Source of the DNA: Pteria penguin | Lineage: Eukaryota > Mollusca > Bivalvia > Pterioida > Pteriidae | NCBI GenBank assembly: GCA_035048485.1 | Contig: CM068587.1 | Location: 23,227,034-23,291,033, forward strand | Length of the DNA: 64,000 nucleotides | Direction: 5' to 3' | Shown: piece after piece, positions 40,101-55,100 of the stretch | Numbering within the stretch: the stretch's first letter is position 1 | Layout of the letters: every line of letters begins with the position of its first letter | Translations under genes and position numbers: made by a program | The notes under the pieces: generated by a model | Seen by the model: only the letters and a program-made list of their open reading frames with translations | What the model was told of the DNA's origin: nothing | The model's database searches: none

Positions 40101-43100
40101 TCAGTACCTCTTCTTTAGCATAGTGGTCATTACGTATCATCTCTTCCCCTGTCTGGGCGATCGTTGTAAATGTATCTTCTCGCGTGTCAATCTCAGCCTT
40201 CAATTCCTCATGACGAGCTTTCAACATTTCAACACTGTGAACATCCCTCACTGTTTTCTCTGATTTCATTTCCCTCTCTATTTCATTTGCCCAGCTAATG
40301 AGATCTCTGACATCAGCAGAGAATCGATGTAGATCTACTGCTGCCATTAGTTCATCCTTCCTCTGAATAGCTCTCTCCTGCAGAACACCCCAATTCTCAA
40401 CAACAGTGGCTTGAAGTTGTTCGATCTGTTGAGCATTTTCACCTGGATATGTTTGCTGAAGTCTACCAGAGTCTTCTATCAAGACTTGCAACTGTAAATT
40501 GACAAATATTATAATTAGACAACACAATCCTTATGGCAATAGACAAAATCAAAAGGTTATCAAATTGCCATCATAGTAATACATGTACTAAATGTTATCA
40601 TTAACAGCTACTATATTTAAAAAAAAACTAACAATTTTCTCTCTGTATATGATAATACTCATTCGCATTTACATACTACAGAACTATGGATTATTTTTAC
40701 TTTTATAAGAGATTTTTGGACCTGGTGGTTCATAAATAATTTCATCAAATTCAACAACTCAAAATTCAGTACAGTGAAATCCTTTGAAAAACATTACATC
40801 TCATGTTTACATCTCCACTTACTTGTACTTCTAAAGCTGCCAATTCATTTTCAAAACCTTCATGCTTTTTGAGGTAGGTTTGAGTAGCAAATAAATCTCT
40901 TCCCAAATCATCAGGAATGCTAGAGTATTTTTCCTAAATAACCAACAACACTCGAGTTATTTCTAAGATCAAGTTTGTCTCAAAATGGAACAAAATTTGA
41001 TTAATTATCTAATATCAAAGCACTATGAAACTTTTATTAAAAAAATTCTGTGCATATTTAATTCAGTATCTAATTCTTTTGTATTTTGTATATTTAATTT
41101 GGAATTAAGGTTTGTATTTTGCTGATATTACACGACATTTTTTGCAAATTTGCCATTTTATCCTACTTTTGTCCAGATGACTCTTTTTTACTTGAACACT
41201 GATTACTCAAATTTCTGTATGCTTGAACTGATTTTAAAGTCCCAATCATAATTTCTTCAGATGCATATGCGCCCCTGACTCCACTTCCCCTTACCCTGAA
41301 CTGTTCAACATAGGTCCTTCAAGATTTATCTACAGTTTACTGTATTTGCCTTTTGTTAATTTGCCACTTTCACTTAACATTCTGCACATTTAACATAATG
41401 TTATATTTTGTATTTTAACATGGTATTTATATTTCTTACCTGTATTCGAGTCAGTGCATCCTCCACATCACGATTAAAACGATGGATTTCTCCAGCACCA
41501 TACATCTTCTGGTCTCGGTTCTCAATTTGTTCTAGAAGCTCATTCCATTTTTCCCTGAAATAAATACCGTTAGAAGCGAAAATCACATCTCGTGTTTCTT
41601 TCAGGTGATACATAACATGATACAAAACCTTTTTCTAACATCTACTTATATGAATGGCCTTTTATTGCACTGTTTAAATGAGAGATTTCAATTTACAAGC
41701 AACATGACTTTTTTATAAGAGACTCTAGGAATAAACATAGTTCCAAAAGGGCTAATTTACACTGCACTTTTCCTCATCAAGATCCAGTGTTCCAGACAAA
41801 TGTTAAGCATGAAAAATAAGAAAGGGTAGTAATTCCTAAATTATGCAAAGGAGAGTTTATATGCTTCTTGTGCACTGCTTTTCTCCTCATCGAGATCTAT
41901 CTACCTATGAAGTTTCATGTTGATACCTCCAATACCTTTTGCGTTATGCTCCAGACAAAATTATTATGGACAGACAAATGGAAAGACAAAACAGTGACTA
42001 TATGCTCTCCCTTTGGGGAATATAATTATCCAGTCTAAACTTGTAAAATCAACAGACTTTATAACAAAACACTAACAAGTAAGATTTTCTATAATTAACA
42101 GTAATCTCCATACAAAATGATCACCTGAGATGTGCTTGAGTCTCCTTTACTTGCTGTTCATATGGTGTTTTATCCTCTAGTAACCACTTTGCTAGTTTCT
42201 CACATCGATTGAATCGTTCAGTGCCAGCTTCCACAGTTCGCCGGAACTCATCAAAACGATTACGAAGGACCTACAAAGAAATGACAAACAATTATACATT
42301 TATAATGATATACATGGGGTAACACTTAGTCTTAGCTTTGTGGTTTTTGGAATTTGCATGCTACATAATAGCTTCACCATGAATACCAACAAAAAGACAC
42401 TCAATCTTTAAATGTCTCTAATAAGAAAATTATTAATTAAAACAGAATATATTAAAAATGTGCTTATAATCAATCATAAGTAGCATGTACCGTAAGATGC
42501 TCATAGTCTGATCCATATTCCTCGGAGCTGGCCATCTGCATCTGATCATCAATCCAATCCTCCAGGTCACTACTCTCTCGCTGGTAAGCATGCAGCCATT
42601 TTGATTGCTGAAGTTGGTGAGTCCGTTCCGCTGCAATTCTCTTCAGTTTGTTCATGTGATCTTGTAAATTATCCTGAATATCACATCATGCATGACATTA
42701 ATGACATGAATATACTAAGCCGTTTTAAAGTATTACCTCACAAGATATTTCAAACTTTAAAATTCTATTTTAACTTTTAGACAGAACCAATCATTTTTAT
42801 GCACCTCCCGGGAACCTTGAATGTCATATCTGTTTTTCAAGGATCCATGAATGTCACCTTTGTGCATTGAGAAAACCACAGTGACACAGAAATAGTTACC
42901 TCTATATCTTACATAGCATTGGTAACTTCTTGAGTTCCCTTTAATTCTTTTCATTTTGTCTTATTTCTATGTAAAATTGCAATTATAAATTTACTAAGAT
43001 GTTTGTTTCAACTAAGAAGTTTGATTCAAGTATATCATGCTTAAAAAGAAGCATTGATAAATGTTAAATTTGAGATTATACAGACCTGAGCTTTTCGGAT

Positions 43101-46100
43101 AGTAGATGGATCTTGACAACCAATCTTGAACAACCTCTGTGCTTCTTTAGCCAGCCCTGATACAATACCTTGGTAGGTCTGTATATCAGTTTCTAAAACC
43201 TTAAACAAAAGCAATTACCTCTTATAAATCACCTTTAATGTATTCCGATTATATTTTATTAAAACAAATATGATAATGATTTATACATCTCTACCAAGGC
43301 AGCTCTGTTAAGGCAATTATATCTCTTAAAGTTATAGTCTCGAGCAAAATGTCTGGGTAAAGACAGAATCTAGTTATTAGGGGTGACTATTGAGGGAATA
43401 AATCACTATTGCAATACTATTACTATTGCAAAAAGTACTACTGCAATACTATTACTATTGTGAGATTACTATTGCAATACTATTGCAATACTATTGACAT
43501 TTATAAAAAGGTGTACAAAAGTTAAAAAAAAGACAAAGATGATAAAATTAATGATTTTATTCTTTAACATTAACAAAATATCTTTGAATATCCATGATTA
43601 AAAAAAGAAACAAACAACAATTGCAATGATAAAGACATTTTTTGCCTGAACACAACTAACAAAAATGTAAACCTATATATTTAGCTGAAGTAAAATTGAC
43701 CAGTACCGAGAATACCAGCGTGTTTTCGCCTCATATGATCCATTAAATTGGAAGTGTTCCCACTATATTTTAAAACTGCCAGACACAATCGACAACCAAC
43801 TCTTTTTTTGTACACCACTTAGTCGTCTTTGATAAATCCAAAATGTTGCCAAACAGAAGCTTTTGCATTTTTATTTTTTACAAGTTCAAAAGCGACCGCC
43901 ATATTTCCGTTGCTAAGATGCATGTGTAAAGGGAAGTAAGTATAAAAGACGGACTGCACACCGGATTTACGCATCTATGTATCCCTCACAACAGAACAAA
44001 TACAGCGGTCGGCGGACACTTGCGAGACTGCAAGTGAGTTATTTTAAGAAGAGAAAACATAATGAATGATGTGTATTGAACATTTTTAAAGTATTTCATA
44101 ACTATCGAAACTAGTCGATAGTTGGACATACTATCTGCAATAGTTATCGCAGAGGACAATCTCCTATCGATGTATTGCTATCGGGAGAACACTATCGCAA
44201 TACATTGATAGTTCGATGTATTGTTACACCCCTACTAGTTATAGAGTACTGTATCATCTACCTGGTTTTTGGTGAGGAGTTTATCAGCTGAACTTTCATC
44301 CTTCCCATAATCCTCGCTGGTGGCCAGAGCCATCTTGTCATTGATCCAGTTTTCTAACTCCTCCACATCATTAAGATACTGCAATGAAAATAATGATACT
44401 GTCTATTAGGAACATACAATCTTCAATCATAGGCAACAAAATATTATAGCAGGTTCACAATTGTGAAGAAATAAAAACCAAAGTGCATATCTGAGTAATA
44501 TATACATGGTACAATAAAGCTGAAAATAGTACTAGGTATATAAAACAGAGAAACAGAGAGAGCACTGTCATAGATGAAGGTGCTTTCCTTGACATTCTAC
44601 GAAGTGTAGACTGAAATTCAATAATATTAAAGGACAAAATCAATAGATATTAATTATTTTATAAACTATCACATCATTAGCCTACCCTTTGAACTTGTAC
44701 AGAGATGTCCAGATTCTTCTTCCTGACTTTGCTTTTGTTCAGGAGGTCCTCCCAGGAGAGTTGTAGTTCTTGACTTTTGTCTTTGATCTGTTTACTATTG
44801 AAGTGTTTCTGGTCAATAAGCTTCTCTCCAGTTGCTAACACTTTATCCACAATAGGCTGATGGCCTGAAGTCTCAATTTGCAACTTCTGAAAAGCATAAA
44901 TAATATTGTCAGTCACTTCCTTCAAAGCATTAAGTGAACAAGGCTACAATGGTCAAATACACTGAAGCAGACTGCTGAGACAGTCTGAAGTTTCCCTATA
45001 AGGCTTCATAAACAAGTTAATCAGTCATAAACCTTTGTGTAGTTCATTTGTCATTTCTTTTCATTCTGATCTTCATGGACTTATGATTAATGTATCAAAT
45101 GTTATAAAAGTCCTACTTGATGTTTTTTATGAAGATTCTGAGCATCCACAAGACTTTTGCCGTAATCAGTCGATGAGGCAGCTGGTAAGTGCTCCTTTAT
45201 CCAATGAATCTCCTCATCGGCATCAAATTTAAACTGGTAATAATGCAGCGAGTCCTGTAAATCATTCTTACGCTTTGCCACAGCTGGTTTCAACTTCTCA
45301 AATCTACAAAAGAATGATGTACATGTTTGAAATGTGTTTATTCAACACATTCATTATTCAACAAGTTTGTGTGAATTCAGGTATTCTTATTCATACAAAA
45401 AATCAAAGAGAGAGAGAATATCTTGTTTTCATTGCTTTAAATCAAACATGCTTCAAAATTATTGCAGCAATGGTATTTGAAATGACCTTTTATCAGAAAC
45501 ACAACCTTGTACTGAGTAATTTCCAAGTTCTATGCTGCCAGAAGTGCACCAAAAGTTCAGCAAGTGTGTTGCCAGAAGTGCACCCAAAGTTCACCATAAC
45601 GTGCTGCTAAGTTGTAACACAAGAAGCTTGCTATCCATGAGCAGTGAACCACTGCCAAAGGTATCATTATGGCACTCAGCCAACAAATTGCTTAAAACAC
45701 AATAATTATATTCAATAGATGTATCCACAACATTATATACCTTCACTGTGATTAAAAATATGAACACAGACATATAAGGCAAAGAAGTTACCTTTTGTTG
45801 AAAGTGTCTACAGCATTAAGAATACCCGCTTTGTCAAAATGTCCAGACTGTGCCAAGGCCTGACCCTGGGATACAATGGACTGAATCATGTCTGCAAGGA
45901 CAACTAAATCATTTTCCAGGTTCTGATGCTTCTTGACCAGTTCCTTTACCCCACGAAGGTCAGAACCAAGGTCAGGGTTAGCCACAGATTTCTCCATTTC
46001 ATCTAGTTTAGCCTACAAAAGTTAAAAGTCAAAATAATCTGATACAGTTTAAAACATTATCTTTTTGAAATTAAAGAAAAATAAGTGGAGGAAGTTCCAT

Positions 46101-49100
46101 TATGTATCATTATACTCCTCTAATTTTCTTTCAACATAAACTCTATTGAAAAAAGTCCAATAAATGAACTGTTGCTATTGTTATTAAGGGATTGGTTGGT
46201 TGATTGGTGTTTTACATCACTTTCAACAATTTTTCAGTCACATTGCAAAATGGAAGCAGGCAGTATCCATCCTCTCATACACAGTGGCACAACCCGGAAA
46301 TCAAACCCAGATCGTCAGCACCACAAGCCAAGCACTTAACCACTACACTAAACCTGCCCACTTTGCTATTAAAGGATGCAAGAAACTGTTAGAATTTATT
46401 TCACTTACATGAACATAAATAGTCTATAATATTAACATAAACGTCTTTAGATATAAAGCCCTGGCTCAAAAAAAAACAGAATCATGTTTACTATTAATGT
46501 AACATTGATAAATACATATCAAAACTTATAGTAACCTGGGCATCTGCTAGTGCCTTATTAAGAGTATATTGAGCAGTGGCCTGCCTCAGTTTATTGCCTC
46601 TGTCTTCTGCTTTTTCTGTAAGGTCTTTCCACTGTGAGTTTAGGTCACCTAGAATAGTTTTAATTTCAGGTGATTGTTGATGACCATCAGCTACCATACC
46701 ATTTCCTTTCTGTGAAGAATATAATGAAAAGTTATTAAAATCAGTAAGATTAAAAAGTTGGATATCATCTAAAATATAGATCACATCAACTGAAAAGTAA
46801 CTTCTATATGGGTCATCACTGGTAAGTAAATCTGTATTTACAATTTTTTATATTTATGTTAGTGATTGCAGCACTATTATTTTTATTATTGCTTATGCTG
46901 TCAAATTATTGTTAATTATTTCAACAAAGTGATACAAAATGAAACACACAGAATTTCTTCTTTTTTTTCAAATTTTACGACCTATACATGTAGCAGTTTT
47001 TCAGTTATGTTGTGACGGCATCAGTCTGACACATTGCAAGAATATTCAAGTATGTCACAAGGCATATAAAATTTTTAAATATGCAGCTGTGATAATCCAA
47101 TTTAACATACATCATTCAAGTCCTTCAGTCGTTCATTGTTGGCCTTGATTTCTAACTCGAAAGCTTGATGTTTTTTCAGTTTCTCTGGCAGATTGGTCAA
47201 GTCCCGATAAGATTCATCAGTAGCAGTCTTGTGTTTCTCTTTCATCCAATCAGACAACTGTAAATGGTCAAAATAGAAAATAAAAACTTCACCTATGTCA
47301 TTTTATCAAGTAATACCCAAATAAAACACGAGACAAAAATGAAAGCTTATAGAACTTGAATAGCAAAATAAACATATTTCAAAAATCTGGATTTATAGCA
47401 ATACTAATCTAGAACACCAAATAGAGCTATCTTTAGAATGTGATCTCTAATAATATATCTAAGTTTCTTATTATATCTGATCAGTGTATCTTCACCTCAT
47501 CAGAGTCCCGTTTGAACTCTTGAAATCCTTGGGCGGCCAATAAAGCATTGTGTCTCTCAGCTGCTCGGTCTTTAACTTTCTGGCGACGCATGAGGGCTTC
47601 TGCACAACGCTTGTCAATACTGAAATCAAAACATTCATTATTGTTAGTAATTAAACATGATCACCTATATCTGTTTTAGAGTATGATCAGCACTTAGAAC
47701 TTTACAACATGTGATTACTACTATCAGCTTTATAACATATGATCACCACTATCATCCTTAAAAGTACATACATATGATCACCATAATCAGCTTTAATGTA
47801 CATACATATGATCACCACTATCAGCCTTTTAATATGATCACAACTATCAATCTTAAATTACATATGATCACCACTATCAGCCTTAATGTACATACATATG
47901 ATCACCACTATCAGCATTAATGTACATACGTATGATCACCACTATCAGCCTTTAAAATATGATCACCACTATCAGTCTTAAAGTACATATAATCACCACT
48001 GTCAGCCTTAAAGTACATACATATGATCACCACTATCATCCTTAAAGTACATGCATATGATCACCATCATCAGCCTCATACATGTAGCATATGATCACCT
48101 CTATCACATTTATAGCATATGTCCTGTAATATATGATCACATGATCACTCTCAGCCTTATAGCATATGATAACATTATAACCACAATAAGCCAAAAACCT
48201 TGGTTGAAAGAGAACTAAAACAATCAATACAGAGAATGAAGAGCTTACTGGTCCTTGTCTGGGTGATCATCTTGTATTAATTTATTGGCAAGGTCCTCTA
48301 GGGCTTTGACCTTTTCATCCTGAGCTTGTAAAGTGCTCTCAAAATCTTCATGTCTCTTAAATAATGACTCTACATCATCTACTGTGCTCTGAAATCACAA
48401 TGTTGTATCATCAGTTCAAATGTTACATTATACAGCATAATGTTAACTTTTATTCTTTATATTTACAATACTTTCTCATAATAATGCAATGACATTTAAT
48501 CACATATTTATAGGTTGTGACTGAATATTAAAACGATATAAATCAGAGACCAAAATATGCCAGAATCATCACCACAGTTACCTACCAATATGACGCCTCC
48601 TTAGACTTGGTATATTCGACCCGGTAATTTTGAAAAATAAAAATTGATGAAGTCAAACAAATCTGACAAAAGTTCTCACCCCAAGATCAGCAAAGTCTAG
48701 GAATTTCTCATGGCTGTTAGTGACTGAATCTAGATTATCTGCGTCTCTGTTGAAGGATTGGAGGTCGTAGGCATCCTGTAACTGTTTATTACGCTTTTGC
48801 CACATGTCATCTATCGCATGTTCATCTTCCTCAAGCTTGTGCAGTTTATCTTTCACTTCCGTAGCTTTAGGATTTTTAGAAAGTATGCTGGCCCCTAATG
48901 CTTGGATATTTTCGAATCTACAGAAAGTAAAATCAAATATTGTTGGAATGTTCTCAAATCCAGGGCAACAAAATCAAATGCTGCTTAGATATTCTCAAAT
49001 CTCCAAATGTAAAATGTAGGGGTTTTTTGATATAAGCATTTTCAAATCAAGAAAAGTAAATCTAATTAAATATCGTTTCTCTATATATAAGTATAAATAT

Positions 49101-52100
49101 ACATACATATATATATATATATATCATTGTACAGCTCACAAATGGAATAATTTTCAAATCATCACAAAGGTACGTCTATGACCTTGTTACCTAAACTCTG
49201 ACTCTATACAAAAAACATGATACATTAAGAGAGATTAAAGGTCATAACAATATGAAAATTGCTTCTTATAATCTTACTTGGGTTTATGTGTGTGGATATC
49301 ATCCTTCAAGTCTTGATGCTCCTTCATCATTTGTTCTGCCATCTGTACACTGCGTGGCATTTCTGCACTAGCTAACTTAGCTTTAGTAGACCCTGCCCAA
49401 GCACTCTGAAACACAGGTCAAATTTCAGATCAGTTATCATTATCTAACAAGTCCTACATAAAAGCAGGTCCTCTAAGAACAAAGTAATCAAGTTTTGTCC
49501 ATCATATTAAGTCTGAGTGCTAAATCATACCAAGTCTTTGGCATTGTTATTGAATTTCTGTAATTCATGGGAATCATCCAGTTCATCCTTCCTCTTGTCT
49601 GCTTTGTCCTGAAATACACCAAAACCGCAGTAGAATTCGTGGATAAAAAGTTACCATACAGAAGCTAGTATTATGAAGCCAAATTTAACCTTAAAAGTTT
49701 AATCGCAATATAGGTTTTCTTAACAAAAACTAAACAGGAGCATCACCAATGACGCAAGCATGTATAAAGAAAGATGTATAATGGTATTTGTTTTGGGTAT
49801 TTCATGCTAAGACTATTTCAGTAACCTGAAAACACTCTATACATTATATATATCACGCTAATCTACACACCAGTAGTTCAAATGCCTAACCTTGAGAGCA
49901 TCCCACAAATCCTTCAGTTCTTTCTGCCGCTGATCAACATAGTTCTTCTCATCAGGATATGCTGAACGCACTCTGAAAAAATTACATTACAAAAATGTAT
50001 GATACTTCATAAGGTTGCTGTTTAATCCCACTTTTTCATTACAAATGCATGGTTAAAACATTTTTAAATATTCATGACATATGCTAGCCACATAAAAGAA
50101 TATCTGTTTCCCAATCTCTGAACTTTTATGGTACCCTTGAGCAGCATTAACGCCTTCCCCAAGCTATGAAATCTAACCAAACCAAAGCCTATTAACATTT
50201 TCTCTGACACAAAGCAGATGAGAAATAGACTCTTCCTGGATGGGACCAGTCTATAGCAGATCAACTTTCAAGCTGATGTCAATACCCATCTATAGATGGG
50301 TAGATTTAGAAAATGCAGATGAAAGGTCTTGTCTAAGAAATGAACTCAAAATGAAGTGGTTACAGTGAGGGTCAACTGGTGGTCTTTCGATTACAGGCCA
50401 GGCATACAGTTTTTCAGATAAACTTTGCCGTCCCTGCTGTCAATCCTACTTCAGACATCACCAAAGGTATGGCAAAATTGGAATGTAACCTAATTACTAT
50501 CCAAAACAAGAATATCAACTACTCTCTTTAAGTTATAGTAAACTAAAAAATGAATTCTCAGACAAATGTCGGAACAACTCTACATCTTTCCTTCCTTCAA
50601 GTCCTACAGATGATACTTACGAGTCGGCAAGGAAGTTCATTCTGTTCATCTTCTCCTCTACAGGAACAAGCTCTCGTTGAAGATTCTGCAAATGATACAC
50701 ACAATAAAGCATTAAAGATCAAGTGAATGAAAGGATAGTTTTAATTTCAAGTCCACCAATCATAACATGTGAATAGTATGTGAACAACTCACTATGCCTA
50801 AAGCTCCGAGTTTTACTTACTTGCATATCACATTGTTTCTTCTGCTGGCATTTTAAACATTTTCATGAGATATGTTCAACTATCATATAATAGCAAATCA
50901 ACTTTGTACTAACATAATGTCATGACACTATGAGATATGTGTTATACAGTCAACACTTGAGTCAATTCTTGATGATTTGAACTTGAAGAGAACATGTAAA
51001 ACAGTTCCAGTTAAGCAGAATTTGAGTTAGGGATGTTGATTAATTGGTGTTTTACATCACTTTCAAAAAAATTTCAGTTATATCGCAGCATGAAAGCAGG
51101 AGGTTACCAACCTCTTAAACGTAGTGGCACCGCAAGTAAAGCGCTTAACCACTACACCAAGTCTGCTCCTAGTTAGGGATGTATATATATACAAAGAAAT
51201 TGAAACTGGGACTTAAAAAGTAGTTTGAGGTAATTGGAAATTAAAGTTATCAGAGTTTGAGTAAAAGACAGTCAACAATATTTCTATCCATGTTATATGA
51301 CTTCACATAAGGATATGTTTGACACACAAAAGCAATCCACAAAACAAAATGATTTCACACATAATATTGGGATGATATGACAAATGTCTGAACATTGTCA
51401 CAAATACACAATTTTGACCGATTTGTCTGTTTGTCACTTTGTTTGCTTGTCTGTCTGTTGTCAACTCTCAACCATTTTTTTCAATTTGTAATCTGTGCAT
51501 ACTCACTGCATGTTTCCTTTGTAGTGCCTCAATGCCCTTCAAGTCCTTTCCAAATTCATCAACATTTAGTGCATTATCCTTTTCCTTAATCCAATCTGCT
51601 AACTCATCACACGTGGATTGGAAGAGTTCAATGCTGCAATAAACAGATTTATAGTAAAGTGAATACTTAATATTCGGATAACTCAGCATTTTGACTGCTG
51701 TAATGTGGTTCTTTTTAATTTTCACTCAAAATGTTTGGAACATTTATTCTGGATGTAACCATAATCTATCTTTAACATGTTAAATATTCAGGGGACTAGG
51801 AGTCTATTAATAGTTCAAACTCCATGACAAACAATTCATGCATACCAGGTATGTTATCAATGTAATAATATTATTTACCTGGAGGCACCTTGTAAGTTTT
51901 TCTCTTTGTCCATCTTTAATTTCATCAGTCTGTTCCACCTAGAAAAGGAAATACCAATCCAAACATTAACTAACAAAAATCTGGAATAATATCCCATGAA
52001 GTAATAAACCTGTTTAGAAATTTGAAAAAATTACTTAAATTGAAGTTTTGCTCTTTTAAAGAAGCTTAAAATAATCTATGCCAAAATAAACTTCTTGATA

Positions 52101-55100
52101 GTTCATATTAATGTATAAAGCATTATAAATAAGGTTCATATTAAAATTACTGAATGTTTTGCTATTGCCTACCTATCGTTGACCTCTTTTTGCCGTTTTT
52201 TGACTTGTTCTTTCTGTGCACTGCCTGATTTTACAATGTCCTCAGCAAGATTATTTATTATATCCAGTCGACCTTTGTTGGCTGCCAAACTAGTCATCAG
52301 ATTCTAAAAACATAATACTGATATTAAAATGACGACTCTGTACCATTTACATTTTCAGATACAGCCATATAATTCACAATTCTGCAGGAAACACTAAGAG
52401 TGGGGGTTTTTTCAAATATTAAGAGTAAATACCAGATTTGTTAAAACCATAATTCATAAAATGATTAAAAATACAATGTAATTCAAAATTTCTAGTTCTA
52501 ATTTGTAAAAAAAAAATACAATTACTTAAAAATTTAAAGAACACCTACAAGCCTAAACCCCTACGTTTGTACCTATCTCTCGATACAACGTATCTCTCTA
52601 TCATTTATCTTCTTCAGTCTTAATCAGCCCCTCTTTGTATTTGATCCAGTCTATTTGTACATAATACCCACCTCAAATTTCTTTCTTACAGCTTCCATAT
52701 TATCTGTCAAACTCTCCTTATTGGTCAGTACAAGTTCCTAAAATAGACACCATTAACAGATGATCATATTATCGGTTGATTTTAGAGGATATCTTGATGT
52801 GGGTCTGTTGTTTAAGCTATTATATGTATGCTAATTTTATGTATATAAATGGCTCTGAGATAAATCTTACATGTAATAATATCTGACAGGGTAACTCCCA
52901 ACCATACATTACTTACAATAGTTACTTGTAACATTATTATAAGTAAACAAATTCTACATAAATTGGGTATCTTTATGACATGAAGCATTTGATCAAAAAA
53001 TTTAAATCAAAAACACTGCCTGGATAACTCCATATGGAAAGTTATTTTCAGTAAAGAAACTGTCTATCTAGAGGACTACACACCTTTTCGTTCATCCAAG
53101 ATTCAAACTCATCACATTCTCTGTAGAACTTGAAGAGCCTGACTGCATCTTCCAAAGCAACTCTTCTTACCTACACAAAACAACAACATGTTTATCATAT
53201 TACACAGGTGGTTTTTGAAAATACCACTAAAAGGTTTTGTTTACAGACTATATATATATCTGCTGCAGAGAACAGAAAGTTCAATATAATAGTTAAGATC
53301 GTGTTATAATGAAGTCATGACAGGTTTACAAGAAAGCCATAAAATGGATTACACGTGTAATAATTTCTTTTTTTTTCTCATGTGTACCCTACTTATGATA
53401 TACATGTATAGTGAATCATATTTGACAAAATTTTCTCACCTGAGCCAACTTGACTAATTTGTTGTATGTCAGATTCACTTGTTTCTGTCGTTTATCTACA
53501 TTTTCCTTGTCAAAGTGAAGATTGGCCTTAGAACGCACTGAAATGACATCAAGTAATTTAGAAATTATATTGAGTAATCTAGAACATGTATAGAAGAAAG
53601 TTTGATTTCTTATTGCATATTGATCTTCATTTTCAATTTCTGGTTGTAAATCAATGAATATATTTTGTTGATTTCATTAAGGAATTCATGCATATTATTA
53701 TAGATCAATCCAAATCTATTATAAGAAACCCTTCAATTACCTAAGTGATAGTTTAATTTCATTATTTTTAATATGGTAGATGTACAAACTGTGTGTACCT
53801 TTTAATTAATACATACTATCATGATTTTATCATATCAACACACTCATATAATCATGAAAATGTTCTGCAATCATTTGTTACAGGTCATATCTATACATAT
53901 TACCTTAAACTTCTAGGACATGATACGGAGGAATGATCTAAAATACCTGTCAAAAGAGACATGTTTTGTCTACATTTTGTTGGACTGCGCATATCTACTC
54001 TTTTTTAGCTCATATGCAAACAGATTTGATCCACATTCCTAGTATTATCTACCATATATACGCGCCTATAAATCGTTCTGCATGTACTTCGGTTGGTACA
54101 TTTAGGGCTTGAATTTTTGGAATTTGTCATTGACTCACATATAAGTCAGTTCTAAATTTTCAATGTGCAAATGCTTGTATTTGCTTATGGCATCTTTTCA
54201 ATGACTTTCAATAAACGGCTTGGGAGCCTTTCTGCTCTAATGATCATGTGGTATCACTCATGTGTATATAACAATACAGGGGAATTTAAATGACATATTC
54301 AATAGTAGGACATTTAAATTGCTTTCAGTTACATATAGTTTCTTTTGAATAATATAGTAGCCATTAAAATATCTGTTGGTGGTTATGAAAATGGCCGTTT
54401 GTTGCAGTGAAAATGACCATGTACCCTGAACGGGCATACCCTGGACTCAACTTACAAACTTGTTGTCGCTTCCATCATCATTAAACAACAGTTTGATCTG
54501 TAATTCTGACAAAGAAATGTCACACTTTCTAACATTATTGTGTATATATCGTAATGCTATTTAATCAATGGCTATCTCGTCACTGGTCATTAAACTTTCT
54601 CAAGAAGGATTTGTTTGCCTTCTGTTATGGCTCATTTACTTGTCACTTCTACACAGGTAATCAGTTTGCACATTGTATTGAATTGGATAAAATAAACAAC
54701 GAAGCACCAATATATATACCAGCTTCACATATAGAAACTGTTGGCCATGCAATATACATTTTATTGTCGTAAAATCGTCTTTAAAAGTACTTAACGACCA
54801 GGGAATGCCGCATGTACTATCTATGGAACGTGTGGTCTGCATTGTCCATTAATCAATGGCAAAGTTTGACTTAAGATCAAGGTCACATTTTTTCTCTTGC
54901 GTAGTATCGGGCCTAAGTCAGTTGTGCATTTCTGCTACATTTTTCTCCCAAATATCTGACTCATAGGTGCATATATACGATAAGTATAACAAGAACAGTA
55001 AATCGTGACATATCATAAAGACTTACCTGACGGAGCTCGTCTTAATTTACTGGCTTTTTCTTTTTTCTTCTTTACAACCTCCTTTTTCATAACTATTTTT

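Larger units (their letters stand above)
43200..44261 (-). other. intron w29-w30 (1.1 kb)
   Basis: Some 80% of this intron is the hAT-like insertion at 43378-44234. The remaining 43200-43369 and 44243-44261 look like plain intron. Confidence 0.7.

Noticed and set aside
47656..48165. CRISPR-like array of short repeats
   Set aside because: Units follow each other without unique spacers, vary in length and sit in an animal intron. It is a minisatellite. The same holds for 10883-11160.
50953..51275. Second pogo-like element starting CAGTCAACACTTGA
   Set aside because: The right side does not provide an inverted CAGTC end ('gacagtcaac' is in the same orientation), so element ends cannot be supported. 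Only the SINE inside is reported.
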